Assembly (NCBI GenBank): GCA_020853155.1
Contig: JADYZL010000051.1
Span: forward strand, 1 to 8,384
Reading direction: 5' to 3'
From: Bryobacterales bacterium
GTDB taxonomy: Bacteria > Acidobacteriota > Terriglobia > Bryobacterales > Bryobacteraceae
Length of the DNA stretch: 8,384 nucleotides
Below the pieces are notes generated by a model that was not told the DNA's origin, made no database searches, and was given only the letters and a program-made list of their open reading frames with translations. This document shows, piece by piece, positions 1 to 7,278 of the stretch. The stretch's first letter is position 1; every line of letters begins with the position of its first letter. The position numbers were made by a program, and so were the translations under genes.

Positions 1-185
1 ATAGCGGTGGCTGGGATTGGACCCACGGCGACCCTCCGAAATCCAACCCCGCCTACTACCTTCGTTTCTGCAAGAGTTTCTCCCGGATGGGCGGCACGAT
101 GCACTATGTCCAGTGCGACAACATGACTTTCCTGCACAATCTGTTTCACGCCGTGGGCGATCCGGCAGAGGGAAGCGAACGCTGA
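1..185 (+). CDS. C-terminal end of an unrecognised protein (partial)
   Basis: Reading from position 3, an open frame of 60 codons enters from the left edge and stops at TGA (183-185). The composition looks protein-like: it is rich in aromatic residues, Cys and His, starting SGGWDWTHGDPPK, continuing through MGGTMHYVQCDNMTFLHNL and ending GDPAEGSER. I do not recognise the family. The many W, Y, H and C residues suggest a folded enzyme tail rather than a membrane segment. The stop lies 99 bp before the stop of the convergent hppA, which is normal spacing for two tail-to-tail genes. A competing frame starting at 17 runs on to 469, but it enters the hppA coding region on the opposite strand and has a basic, low-complexity composition, so I take the frame starting at 3 as real. 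The start codon, the length and the function lie outside the window. Confidence 0.6.
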   Translation, partial: SGGWDWTHGDPPKSNPAYYLRFCKSFSRMGGTMHYVQCDNMTFLHNLFHAVGDPAEGSER

Positions 186-216
186 AGCAGCATCATTCCG
201 CTTCGGGACGCATTAT

Positions 217-260
217 CGAGGCCGCGCCGTGCCGGTTCAAACGGCGCCGGAGCGGCCTCG
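217..260. terminator. GC-rich hairpin between convergent genes
   Basis: CGAGGCCGC (217-225) is the exact reverse complement of GCGGCCTCG (252-260), giving a 9-bp stem. A smaller inner stem, GCCG (231-234) with CGGC (242-245), lies in its loop. It sits between the stop of the rightward partial gene (185) and the stop of leftward hppA (285), where a bidirectional terminator is expected. No T-run follows on either strand, so it is not a classic intrinsic terminator. It could instead block exonucleases at the 3' ends or assist Rho-dependent termination. Confidence 0.45.
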
Positions 261-284
261 CGAGTCTCCGCCGTACCAGGGCGT

Positions 285-2855
285 CTAGTACGACACTGTG
301 CGCTTGCTCTGCCAAAGTGCCCAGCCAATCAGCCCGGCGCAGATCGCCACCATCGCGATGCGTCCGAAATCCCAGCCCACGAACAGCAGCGGGCTCGCAA
401 GCGCGTAATGATTGTCCGCCGCTGCCTGATTCACCGTCGAGACAATCGCCGGATCAAAGGACAGCATGAGGGGTACGGAGAGCACCGCCACCATGTTCAT
501 CACCTTGAGAAGCGGGTTGATCGCCGGTCCGGCGGTATCCTTCAGCGGGTCGCCCACCGTGTCTCCCGTGACGCTGGCCTTGTGTTTCTCGCTGCCCTTG
601 CCGGTGTTGGCTTCGAGGTCGCGCGGCTCGTCTTCCACCATCTTCTTCGCGTTGTCCCACGCGCCCCCCGCGTTGCACATGAAGGAAGCGAGAAGTTGGC
701 CTGCGACGATCGCCCCGCCCAGAAAGCCAGCCAGTCCGATCGGGCCGAGGAAATATCCCACCAGGACGGGCGAGACCACACCAAGAATCGCCGGGCCCAC
801 CAACTCCTTCTGCGCTTCGCCCGTGCAGATGTCCACCACCTTGGCATAATCCGGCTTCTTCGTTCCGGCCCAAATCTCTTTGTCGCGGAACTGAATCCGG
901 CACTCATTCACGATCAGATACGCCGCCCGGCCCACGGCTCGAATCAGCATCGAACTGAACATGAACGGAATCGATCCGCCGATCAGCATGCCGATCAGCA
1001 GGTTCGGATTCGCAATCGTGAGCAGCGCCGCCACGCGATTGTACACCGCCAGCGGCAGCGCCTGATCCTCCCCGCCGCCCCCGGACCCGATCACCGTCAC
1101 GAACGACGCATAGAGCGAAACTGCCGCGATCACCGCGCTCCCGATCGCGACTCCTTTCGTTACCGCCTTTGTCGTGTTGCCCACCGCGTCGAGATCGGCC
1201 AGCGTCTGCCGCGCTTCCTTCATCTTTGCTGGGCTCGCAAAATCCTTCTCTTCAAAGCCCATCTCCGCGATACCGTTCGCGTTGTCCGCGATGGGTCCGA
1301 ACACGTCCATTGAAACCGTGTTGCCCGTCAGGGTCAGCATGCCGATGCCACACATGGCCACGCCGTACGCGATGAAGATCGGGTTCACCTCCTGCATCGT
1401 CGTGGAATAAACCAGAACGGAGCCGAAGATCGCGGCGCACAAAGCAATTGCGGTCCATGTGGCGGATTCGTAGCCCACCGCGAAGCCCTCGATAATCGTG
1501 GTGCCGTGCCCCGTGTCGCAATTCCGCTTTATCCCGCGAACCGGCGCGAACTCCGTTCCCGTGAAATACTCCGTGATGCGGTTCAGCGCAATGCAAAGCA
1601 GGATGCCGATAAAGCAGGTGATCGCCGGCCGCATGTCGAGCCCTTCGATGCCGAAGTTCGCCCATGCCGGCAACGAATTCACACTCGAAAGTACATACGC
1701 GCTGGCGTTGCTCGTGTCGAAGCGAAGGTAGAAGTAGCCCAGGCTCAGGAACCCGATCACGCTGAGGAAAGAGCCGATCAGGAAGCCCTTATTGATCTGC
1801 TTCATCGCCTCGCCCACGTCTCCCTTATCGCCTGCCCGTACGGTGTACGTGCTGATGATGGAGCCGATCACCCCAATTGCCCGCACGAGAATTGGGAAGA
1901 TGACGCCCTTGTGGCCGAAGCTGGCCCAGCCCAGAATCATCGCGGCCACGATGGTCACTTCGTAGCTCTCGAAGATGTCCGCCGCCATGCCCGCGCAATC
2001 GCCCACGTTGTCGCCCACATTGTCGGCGATGGTCGCCGCGTTGCGCGGGTCGTCCTCGGGGATATCTTTCTCCACCTTGCCCACCAGGTCCGCGCCCACA
2101 TCGGCGGCCTTCGTATAGATGCCGCCTCCCACGCGCATGAAGAGCGCCAGCAGCGTTCCCCCAAACCCGAATCCCAGCAGCGCCTCATACGCATGTTCGC
2201 CGTATGCCATGAAGATGAGCGTCCCACCCATCAGGCCGAGCCCGTCTGTCAGCATGCCCGTGATCGTGCCGGAGCGGTAGCCCAGCATCAGCGCCCTGCC
2301 GAAGCCCACCTTCGCCGCCGCAGCCGCTACCCGGAGGTTTCCGGTTGTCGCCATCCGCATCCCCACCAACCCCACGAGACCGCTGAAGATCGCCCCCATC
2401 AGAAACGCCCAGGAGCGTCCGAAGGCGTAATGAATCGCGTTATGTCCGCCCGCCGCGTACTTGCTATAAAACAGCACGGCCACCAGGGCCAGAATCATCA
2501 CCGCAACCACTTTCAACTGCCGCCGCAGGTAGGCGTCCGCCCCTTCCCGCACCGCCGCGGCGATTGCTTGCATCTTCGCCGTGCCCTTATCGGCATGAAG
2601 CACCTGCCGCACCAGCATCGCCGCATACAACAGCGCCAGAAACGCGATACCCAAGGCAAACCACAACGCGGTCCGCTCCCCCGCCGTGAACACCGGATCG
2701 TCCATGAAAGAAAAATAATGGAATGCCGGCCCGCCGCCAGAAATCTGGCCGGGCGCCTCGCCCCCCGCCTGCGCATAGAGCAGCAGGCTTCCGAACAGGG
2801 CGAACAAGCCGGTCAGCGTCAAACTGACGCGGCGAAATGGGGATTTTGTACGCAT
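285..2855 (-). CDS. hppA: Membrane-bound proton-translocating pyrophosphatase (H+-PPase), K+-independent type
   Basis: An 856-residue integral membrane pump that hydrolyses pyrophosphate to phosphate and moves protons across the cytoplasmic membrane. Family signatures are intact: DVGADLVGKVEKD (252-264), then DDPRNAATIADNVGDNVGD and CAGMAAD (268-293), and near the C-terminus NAGGAWDNAKKMVE (728-741) and GDTVGDPLKDTAGP (764-777). The Asp-rich loops bind Mg-pyrophosphate. At the potassium site the protein reads GNTTKAVTKG (559-568), with Lys563 and Thr566. Known K+-dependent members have Ala and Gly there, so this should be a K+-independent H+ pump. Many hydrophobic helices span the length. The N-terminus has a basic then hydrophobic segment ending near YAQAGGEA, like a signal peptide or extra helix, and helps make it longer than the common 650-770 residues. 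Start: ATG at 2855 is preceded by GAGGAG with 5-nt spacing. The frame is open to 3023, but that extension crosses the promoter and terminator. The gene is transcribed alone, from its own candidate promoter. Confidence 0.97.
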   Translation of the reverse strand: MRTKSPFRRVSLTLTGLFALFGSLLLYAQAGGEAPGQISGGGPAFHYFSFMDDPVFTAGERTALWFALGIAFLALLYAAMLVRQVLHADKGTAKMQAIAAAVREGADAYLRRQLKVVAVMILALVAVLFYSKYAAGGHNAIHYAFGRSWAFLMGAIFSGLVGLVGMRMATTGNLRVAAAAAKVGFGRALMLGYRSGTITGMLTDGLGLMGGTLIFMAYGEHAYEALLGFGFGGTLLALFMRVGGGIYTKAADVGADLVGKVEKDIPEDDPRNAATIADNVGDNVGDCAGMAADIFESYEVTIVAAMILGWASFGHKGVIFPILVRAIGVIGSIISTYTVRAGDKGDVGEAMKQINKGFLIGSFLSVIGFLSLGYFYLRFDTSNASAYVLSSVNSLPAWANFGIEGLDMRPAITCFIGILLCIALNRITEYFTGTEFAPVRGIKRNCDTGHGTTIIEGFAVGYESATWTAIALCAAIFGSVLVYSTTMQEVNPIFIAYGVAMCGIGMLTLTGNTVSMDVFGPIADNANGIAEMGFEEKDFASPAKMKEARQTLADLDAVGNTTKAVTKGVAIGSAVIAAVSLYASFVTVIGSGGGGEDQALPLAVYNRVAALLTIANPNLLIGMLIGGSIPFMFSSMLIRAVGRAAYLIVNECRIQFRDKEIWAGTKKPDYAKVVDICTGEAQKELVGPAILGVVSPVLVGYFLGPIGLAGFLGGAIVAGQLLASFMCNAGGAWDNAKKMVEDEPRDLEANTGKGSEKHKASVTGDTVGDPLKDTAGPAINPLLKVMNMVAVLSVPLMLSFDPAIVSTVNQAAADNHYALASPLLFVGWDFGRIAMVAICAGLIGWALWQSKRTVSY

Positions 2856-2860
2856 TCGAA

Positions 2861-2866
2861 CTCCTC
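2861..2866 (-). promoter_or_regulatory. Ribosome binding site that fixes the hppA start
   Basis: On the minus strand GAGGAG lies 5 nt before ATG at 2855. No comparable site precedes the upstream ATG at 3023. The protein from 2855 begins MRTKSPFRRVSL followed by a hydrophobic stretch, a typical membrane-protein N-terminus, which supports this start. Confidence 0.8.
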
Positions 2867-2910
2867 GATTTCTTGCGCTTTCTAGAACCTCGTGGCGCCA
2901 CAACCTTACT

Positions 2911-2938
2911 CGCGAATCTGCCAGAGGGGAAATTCGCG
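2911..2938. repeat. 7-bp inverted repeat at the hppA transcription start or leader
   Basis: CGCGAAT (2911-2917) and ATTCGCG (2932-2938) are perfect complements separated by 14 nt. The right arm begins 7 bp downstream (in the minus-strand sense) of the candidate -10 box, so the repeat spans the probable transcription start and first leader bases. It could be an operator or a 5' leader hairpin of hppA mRNA. I recognise no known regulator consensus. Confidence 0.45.
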
Positions 2939-2944
2939 GTTTTG

Positions 2945-2971
2945 ATTGTATAGCGACTTGTCCAGATTCAA
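2945..2971 (-). promoter_or_regulatory. Candidate hppA promoter
   Basis: On the minus strand TTGAAT (2971-2966) is followed after 15 bp by TACAAT (2950-2945), inside the sequence GCTATACAAT. The -10 box is good; the -35 box and its short spacing are weak. The site lies in a local AT-rich patch just downstream of the terminator for the preceding operon, and about 90 bp before the hppA ATG. That position makes it the best promoter candidate in the gap. Confidence 0.4.
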
Positions 2972-2976
2972 TAGAG

Positions 2977-3003
2977 AAAAAATAACCCCATTGATTAGTG
3001 GGG
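2977..3003 (-). terminator. Intrinsic terminator of the DUF3857/transglutaminase operon
   Basis: Read on the minus strand, CCCCA (3003-2999) and TGGGG (2990-2986) form a 5-bp stem with an 8-nt loop, followed at once by TTATTTTTT (2985-2977). Stem plus T-run is the classic Rho-independent form. It lies about 197 nt past the stop of the last operon gene (3200) and immediately before the candidate hppA promoter, so it would separate the two leftward transcription units. The stem is short but four of its five pairs are G-C. Confidence 0.65.
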
Positions 3004-3199
3004 ACAGAGAATCGAACTCCCACCGTGAATCCACTCCCGGCCCATCCGCGCTCCCACCGGCGAAGCCGCTACGCCCGCGCGATGCACGAGACGTTCAATC
3101 CACAGCGAGACGCCATGGCGGCGCAGCCGAAACCGGCGCAGTGGTGGCAAGCAATGCCGGTGCGACGGTAGCAATCGAAAGACGGCGAATTACCCGTCC
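3004..3199 (-). other. Untranslated region between the operon stop and its terminator
   Basis: With 2856-3003 this completes a 344-bp gap without a convincing gene. Read on the minus strand it is GC-rich. Right after the operon stop is a small hairpin, GACGG (3181-3185 on the plus strand) with CCGTC (3194-3198), followed by TTT, which could be a weak first terminator. ACCGGC (3132-3137) and GCCGGT (3156-3161) form another inverted repeat. Nearest the main terminator is a tRNA-like T-arm containing GTTCGATTC, followed by an acceptor-like TCCCCAC (see findings); no matching 5' acceptor strand or A-box arrangement was found. Either this is a long structured 3' UTR, or it holds a small RNA ending at the terminator. 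Frames here are short and show no family features. Confidence 0.4.
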
Positions 3200-5143
3200 T
3201 CATTGCTTCTGTAAGACGACGGCGGAATCAGCGGCGGTCTCCACCGTGCGCAGAAACTTGCGCAGTTCGGCGTAATCTTCCGGTGCGATTTCGCCCCCAT
3301 TTGTCCGGAAGCTTCTTCGGAAGAGCAATGTGCCGTTCGAATGTTCCCAACTCGTCCGGAAAGTCCCATGCGCGCTATTCAACTCCACGGATTCCGGAAG
3401 CTCGTCTACGCGAAACTGATTCGGAAGGGTTACCTCGACAGACTCCGAATAAGAATCGGGATCCAACAGGAAGGGCTGCGTTCGTTTCTCCTCGCGCAAG
3501 CCGTACCACCCGCGACGTTCGACGAGCGCCGGTTTGAACATCCAAAGGCGGGCGTTCATGATCTGTCCGTAGCTGGGCGCTGTCAACTCCACGTCGAGCT
3601 GAAATTCCCCGGTGTCGTCGGAGGTCTCGATCTTCTCTACCTGCGAGCCCGGAACGCCTCGGGCGATCCAACGTTCAATCACCTTCCGGTATTCGGCTTC
3701 GTTCGCGCCGCGGAGAATCCGCCGGTTAGCCGATGCGCTCTCTCCCGTGCACTTCTCCGTAACCACCGCCGTCAGGCTCCCATCGTCGTTCAAGGACGCT
3801 TTGATCGTGCGCTCCAAGTGATTGGCCTCTGGCTGCGCGCGCGGAACGGCCACCAGATCTCCCTTTGTTGGATGCACCAGCAATGCAAAGCTGCCTTGCT
3901 CATGGGCAGGTAGCAATCCGATCGGGGTGTATTCGTCCGTGGGATCGAAGTAGAGAATGCGTCCAATATCCGGGTGCCCTGCTACGGCTGGCGCCTGATA
4001 ATCGTCTGAAACGCGAATGGCCACAATGGCATGGTTGAATTGATGGGGAGAGGGCCAGTCCTTTCGAACATACGTGGGGTCACCCGCGAAGACCGCCACG
4101 GGATACGCTTCAATACCTGCTTCGCGCAGCATCGTTCGGAGTAAGTTGGCCTTATCCTTGCAATCGCCATAGAGCTTTGTGAGCACTTCGGATGCGGTGT
4201 GCGGCCGGTAGCCGCCGCCCCGGCTGATTCCCATTTGGATGGACACATACTTGATGCCCTGGACGAAGCGCCCCAGCGCCTCCACCTTTTCGCGCTCCGT
4301 GCGCGCGGCCTCCGTGAGATCCTTCACTTTCGCGCGAAGCGTGGCGTCGGCGACGGCTTGTGGGTCGTTCAACGCGCTCAGCCACGCGCTCACCTCCGGC
4401 CACGTGGAGAAGGAAACGGCATCCGCCTGCGCGCCCGCCGGTGGGTAATAGCTGATTGCAACCCGTGGCGCCAGCCCTTCAATCCCCGGCCCCGCCCCTT
4501 CCAATACGATGGGCGGAAGGTTCTCAAGTTCCCAGGTGAACGTGGAGCCGGACACCTTGGGCTCGATCGTTGGATGATTGTACGTCTTGCTTTCCGCGCG
4601 CCAGCCCGGTGGAAGTTCCAAGACGAATCGGGAGAGGAGCGCCGGCTCGTCATCCTGGAAGCGCCACTCCCTTTGGGTAAAGATGGAGCTTTCTTCGCTT
4701 TCTCCTTCGTACGCGAAGAGCGAACCTGCAATCGCCTCGGCGCCCGCGATAATCGCACGCGCGCGGCCCTCGCTATAGACATCGTTTTCGGCGAGGGCGA
4801 TATCGATTGCTTCCTTCTTGCCGTACTCCTTCACCGTGCCGGAAGGCGTAATCAGCCAGGCGTTCAAATCCTTCACCTTGCCCGAGTCCTTGCGATAGAG
4901 CATGCGAGCGCTTGCCCTGCCGCGTCCGCCATTGTTGAGGATCCGCGCGGCGGATCTCACGCGGAGGAAGGCTTTGCCCAGGCCGTCTATCGTTACCCGA
5001 TGCTCTTGCAGCAGGACGTGCGCGCCAACCTTTCCATCGAACTTCGTTGCCGGGGAGTTCAGCAGCGCATTTACCCAGGCCGGGGCTTTCGGCGCGCCCA
5101 TCAGGGAAGCCGCAGCTATCACAAGCAGGAGAACATTCCTCAT
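3200..5143 (-). CDS. Secreted DUF3857 / transglutaminase-like protein with intact catalytic triad
   Basis: A 647-residue exported protein. Residues 1-17 (MRNVLLLVIAAASLMGA) look like a cleavable signal peptide, so it acts in the periplasm or outside the cell. A DUF3857-type beta-rich domain covers roughly 40-220. A transglutaminase-like cysteine-protease-fold domain covers roughly 275-410, with Cys328 in YGDCKDKANLL, His371 in FNHAIVAI and Asp400 in YFDPTDEY. This is the canonical Cys-His-Asp order, so it should be an active amidase, peptidase or acyl-transfer enzyme. The remaining 440-640 is probably another beta-rich domain. The substrate cannot be read from sequence. The ATG at 5143 overlaps the TGA of the upstream paralogue (ATGA), and GGAGG lies 6 nt before it, inside the end of that gene. 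This points to one operon and coupled translation. The main terminator lies at 2977-3003. Confidence 0.9.
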   Translation of the reverse strand: MRNVLLLVIAAASLMGAPKAPAWVNALLNSPATKFDGKVGAHVLLQEHRVTIDGLGKAFLRVRSAARILNNGGRGRASARMLYRKDSGKVKDLNAWLITPSGTVKEYGKKEAIDIALAENDVYSEGRARAIIAGAEAIAGSLFAYEGESEESSIFTQREWRFQDDEPALLSRFVLELPPGWRAESKTYNHPTIEPKVSGSTFTWELENLPPIVLEGAGPGIEGLAPRVAISYYPPAGAQADAVSFSTWPEVSAWLSALNDPQAVADATLRAKVKDLTEAARTEREKVEALGRFVQGIKYVSIQMGISRGGGYRPHTASEVLTKLYGDCKDKANLLRTMLREAGIEAYPVAVFAGDPTYVRKDWPSPHQFNHAIVAIRVSDDYQAPAVAGHPDIGRILYFDPTDEYTPIGLLPAHEQGSFALLVHPTKGDLVAVPRAQPEANHLERTIKASLNDDGSLTAVVTEKCTGESASANRRILRGANEAEYRKVIERWIARGVPGSQVEKIETSDDTGEFQLDVELTAPSYGQIMNARLWMFKPALVERRGWYGLREEKRTQPFLLDPDSYSESVEVTLPNQFRVDELPESVELNSAHGTFRTSWEHSNGTLLFRRSFRTNGGEIAPEDYAELRKFLRTVETAADSAVVLQKQ

Positions 5144-5154
5144 TGAACGCCTCC
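5140..5154 (-). promoter_or_regulatory. ATGA stop/start overlap with internal ribosome binding site
   Basis: The minus strand reads GGAGGCGTTCAATGA. The upstream gene stops with TGA (5142-5140), the downstream gene starts with ATG (5143-5141), and GGAGG (5154-5150) stands 6 nt before that ATG. This is the standard layout for translational coupling, and suggests the two products are made in related amounts. Confidence 0.85.
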
Positions 5155-7143
5155 GCTCGAAGCCTCCAAGGACTTCAGCGTGATAACGTGATCGTCGTTC
5201 TTGCTGATCAGCTCGAACACCTGCTTCAGGCTCGGATACGCCTCCACCGGGAAGAGCAACGCACCGCCGTCGCCGAACGTGAGCGTGCGCTCCACCACCA
5301 GGAACTTCCTGCCGCCATCCATCTCCACCGAAATCTTCGTCATTTGGCCGCCGACCTTGCCCATCGCGATCGGATTCGGAGCGTCGGCATTGTCAAGGTC
5401 GTAGCCTGCGGGAAGTAGAATCCTCACGCTGTCCACTTCGCTCCACCCATGGTTGAACGCGATCGGGAATCTTCGCTCGCTCGTCCGGAACAGCGGCTGC
5501 GAGTTCCGTTCGAAGAAAGACGGGGCGATGAAGATACGCCGTCCTGTTCGCTGCGCATACCCTGGGATCGAAATGGCGCAGCGATAGGTGAATGGCTTCG
5601 CCACATCTTTCACGTTCAACACCTTCACTTCGGAGACTTCGGCAAGATCGAAGCGCGCTTTGATCAGATCCTTGATCTCCTCCTCCCACTCGGCCTCTGT
5701 CTTGCGGGCCAGCGCATACTTCCGGCCCGCGCCTTCGTGGCCCGTCAGGACGACCTCGAACGTGCCCTTCAGCGTGCCGTCCTCAAGCAGTTCGAATCGT
5801 CCGCTCCGCTTCTTGCGCGTCCGGCTTGCCGGCGAAATCGGAGTCTGCACGAACTTCGGTTCGTCGGGGTCGCCAATGAGAGCTTGCACGCACTCTTCCT
5901 GCCAGGCGAGCATCCCATCCTCGATGAAGGGATTGGCGAGATCGAAGAACTTCCACGTCCCGCCCACGTTCACGGCGACGCTGTCGCGCTGCATGAAATA
6001 CGCGCTCGTGAACGAAGGATCGAAGAAGTATCTATCGCGCCCCACCATCCGTGCGATCCGGGCGTCGAATCCGGAGGCCTCGGCGAGAGCGACGAAAAGC
6101 TGGTTGATGTCTCCGCCCGTCCCGAGCCCGCGCTCAATAGTCTGGGAGGGTTTCGTCGCCGCCTTGAACTTCGTCAGATCCGCGGTAGAGATGCCGAAGA
6201 GCGGGTGATAGATGTTCTTTATTTGAGTCTTGCAGTAAGTCGCAATCGCACCCAGCCTTTCGCTGTCATCCTGTTTTCCGGCGATGAGTTGCTGTGCAAG
6301 CGTCTTCACTTTCCCATCTACCTTCGTATCGCGCTTGTACTCGCCATAGAGCTTCTTGCCGTAATCTTTCCAGAATTTGGCGGGCGTGGGGTTCTCTGGC
6401 TCCTCGTAGTAAATCAGCAGCCACGCCCGAAGCTGCGCATCCGATGGCGCCCACACTTCCTCCTTGAAGGCGGGGATGTTTTCATAAACGGTTTGATAAA
6501 GACCGGCGCCAAACCGGGTCCATGGTTTGGCGTCGCACTGGAACGCGCGGTTCTTCATGATGTAGCGCAGGCCATACTTGCCCCAGTCGATCGGTTTCAC
6601 CTGGTAGATGAGCTTCCACGTGGGCAGATCGCGCTCCACTTCCAGTTCCAGGTAATCGGCCAGTTCATTGTCGTGGTACTGCGTCCATTGGTATTCGATG
6701 ATGTCCCCAACCTCCACCGACGGCAGCGAAAAGGAATGCTTGCGGATGCGCAGCCCGCTCGCCCTCAGCACTTCCCGCTCAAAGACCTGGTCCTTCTCGA
6801 GAGGGATGATCGTCCCGTCCCGCTTGATCGTCCGGGCCTTCAGATCGCGGATTTGTCCCTTGCCCACCTGGTGCAAATCTACCGTGCTTTGAGATTCGCG
6901 CCCGCGTTCGGTGAAGACTTTGACGCGCACATAGTGGGAACGGAAAAGCACAAGCTGTCCCCGGTCGTCCCGGTCTTCGATGCGGGTGCGCCAGAGAAGA
7001 ATCTCGGCATCCGCGTTCTTGTCGATTTTAGGCTCCGAAATCTGGAGCATCCCACTCTCGATGGGTTCCCATTCCACCGCGAAACCGGTGGCGGCGAAAA
7101 CCAGAAGGAAGGTCGCGATGATCGCGTGACGCAAGGTACACAT
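5140..7143 (-). CDS. Secreted DUF3857 / transglutaminase-like protein with degenerate active site
   Basis: A 667-residue exported protein of the same family as its downstream neighbour. A signal peptide covers about 1-22 (MCTLRHAIIATFLLVFAATG, then FA). A DUF3857-like domain occupies roughly 45-215, a transglutaminase-like fold roughly 270-410, and a beta-rich C-terminal region follows. Where the neighbour has GDCKDKANLL, this protein has GTGGDINQLF (341-350). The two segments align without gaps up to the following A-x-G-F/I-x-A, which places Gly343 at the catalytic Cys. The His position appears to be Ser388 (RDSVAVNV), while an Asp (401, in FFDLANPF) remains. It is therefore probably a non-catalytic family member acting as a binding, scaffold or regulatory partner. 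No frameshift or internal stop is present, and the rest of the fold looks intact. GGAG lies 8 nt before the ATG at 7143. It is the first gene of the operon. Confidence 0.88.
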   Translation of the reverse strand: MCTLRHAIIATFLLVFAATGFAVEWEPIESGMLQISEPKIDKNADAEILLWRTRIEDRDDRGQLVLFRSHYVRVKVFTERGRESQSTVDLHQVGKGQIRDLKARTIKRDGTIIPLEKDQVFEREVLRASGLRIRKHSFSLPSVEVGDIIEYQWTQYHDNELADYLELEVERDLPTWKLIYQVKPIDWGKYGLRYIMKNRAFQCDAKPWTRFGAGLYQTVYENIPAFKEEVWAPSDAQLRAWLLIYYEEPENPTPAKFWKDYGKKLYGEYKRDTKVDGKVKTLAQQLIAGKQDDSERLGAIATYCKTQIKNIYHPLFGISTADLTKFKAATKPSQTIERGLGTGGDINQLFVALAEASGFDARIARMVGRDRYFFDPSFTSAYFMQRDSVAVNVGGTWKFFDLANPFIEDGMLAWQEECVQALIGDPDEPKFVQTPISPASRTRKKRSGRFELLEDGTLKGTFEVVLTGHEGAGRKYALARKTEAEWEEEIKDLIKARFDLAEVSEVKVLNVKDVAKPFTYRCAISIPGYAQRTGRRIFIAPSFFERNSQPLFRTSERRFPIAFNHGWSEVDSVRILLPAGYDLDNADAPNPIAMGKVGGQMTKISVEMDGGRKFLVVERTLTFGDGGALLFPVEAYPSLKQVFELISKNDDHVITLKSLEASSGGVQ

Positions 7144-7278
7144 GATGCAGTCTCCAGGTGCGGTGACAGTCCTTGCGGGGTTCGGCGGTGCGGCGGGACG
7201 ATCAGTGGCGTTCCATCAGCCACGCGATCTTGCACGACACCGCTCCTGCTCGGGAGCGATCACGGATAGATTAACTTG

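Noticed and set aside
17..469. 150-codon plus-strand frame at the left edge
   Set aside because: It overlaps both the better-supported tail ending at 185 and the 3' end of hppA, and its Arg/Ser/Pro-rich composition is typical of a false frame.
1506..2885. 459-codon plus-strand frame antisense to hppA
   Set aside because: It is rich in His, Arg and Gln, shows no domain or ribosome site, and lies opposite a certain gene. Long antisense frames are common in GC-rich DNA.
2856..3023. N-terminal extension of hppA by 56 codons to an ATG at 3023
   Set aside because: The frame happens to be open, but it crosses the candidate promoter and an intrinsic terminator, has no ribosome binding site at its start, and its residues do not resemble the pyrophosphatase family. 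GAGGAG with 5-nt spacing marks the ATG at 2855.
2990..3100. A complete tRNA gene on the minus strand
   Set aside because: Only the T-loop and an acceptor-like 3' strand are present. The 5' partner GTGGGGA, a D-arm and an anticodon arm could not be placed, and there is no CCA.
5449..7269. 606-codon plus-strand frame antisense to the upstream DUF3857 gene
   Set aside because: Its composition mirrors the opposite strand, it has no recognisable family, and it covers a gene with a clear signal peptide, fold and ribosome site.
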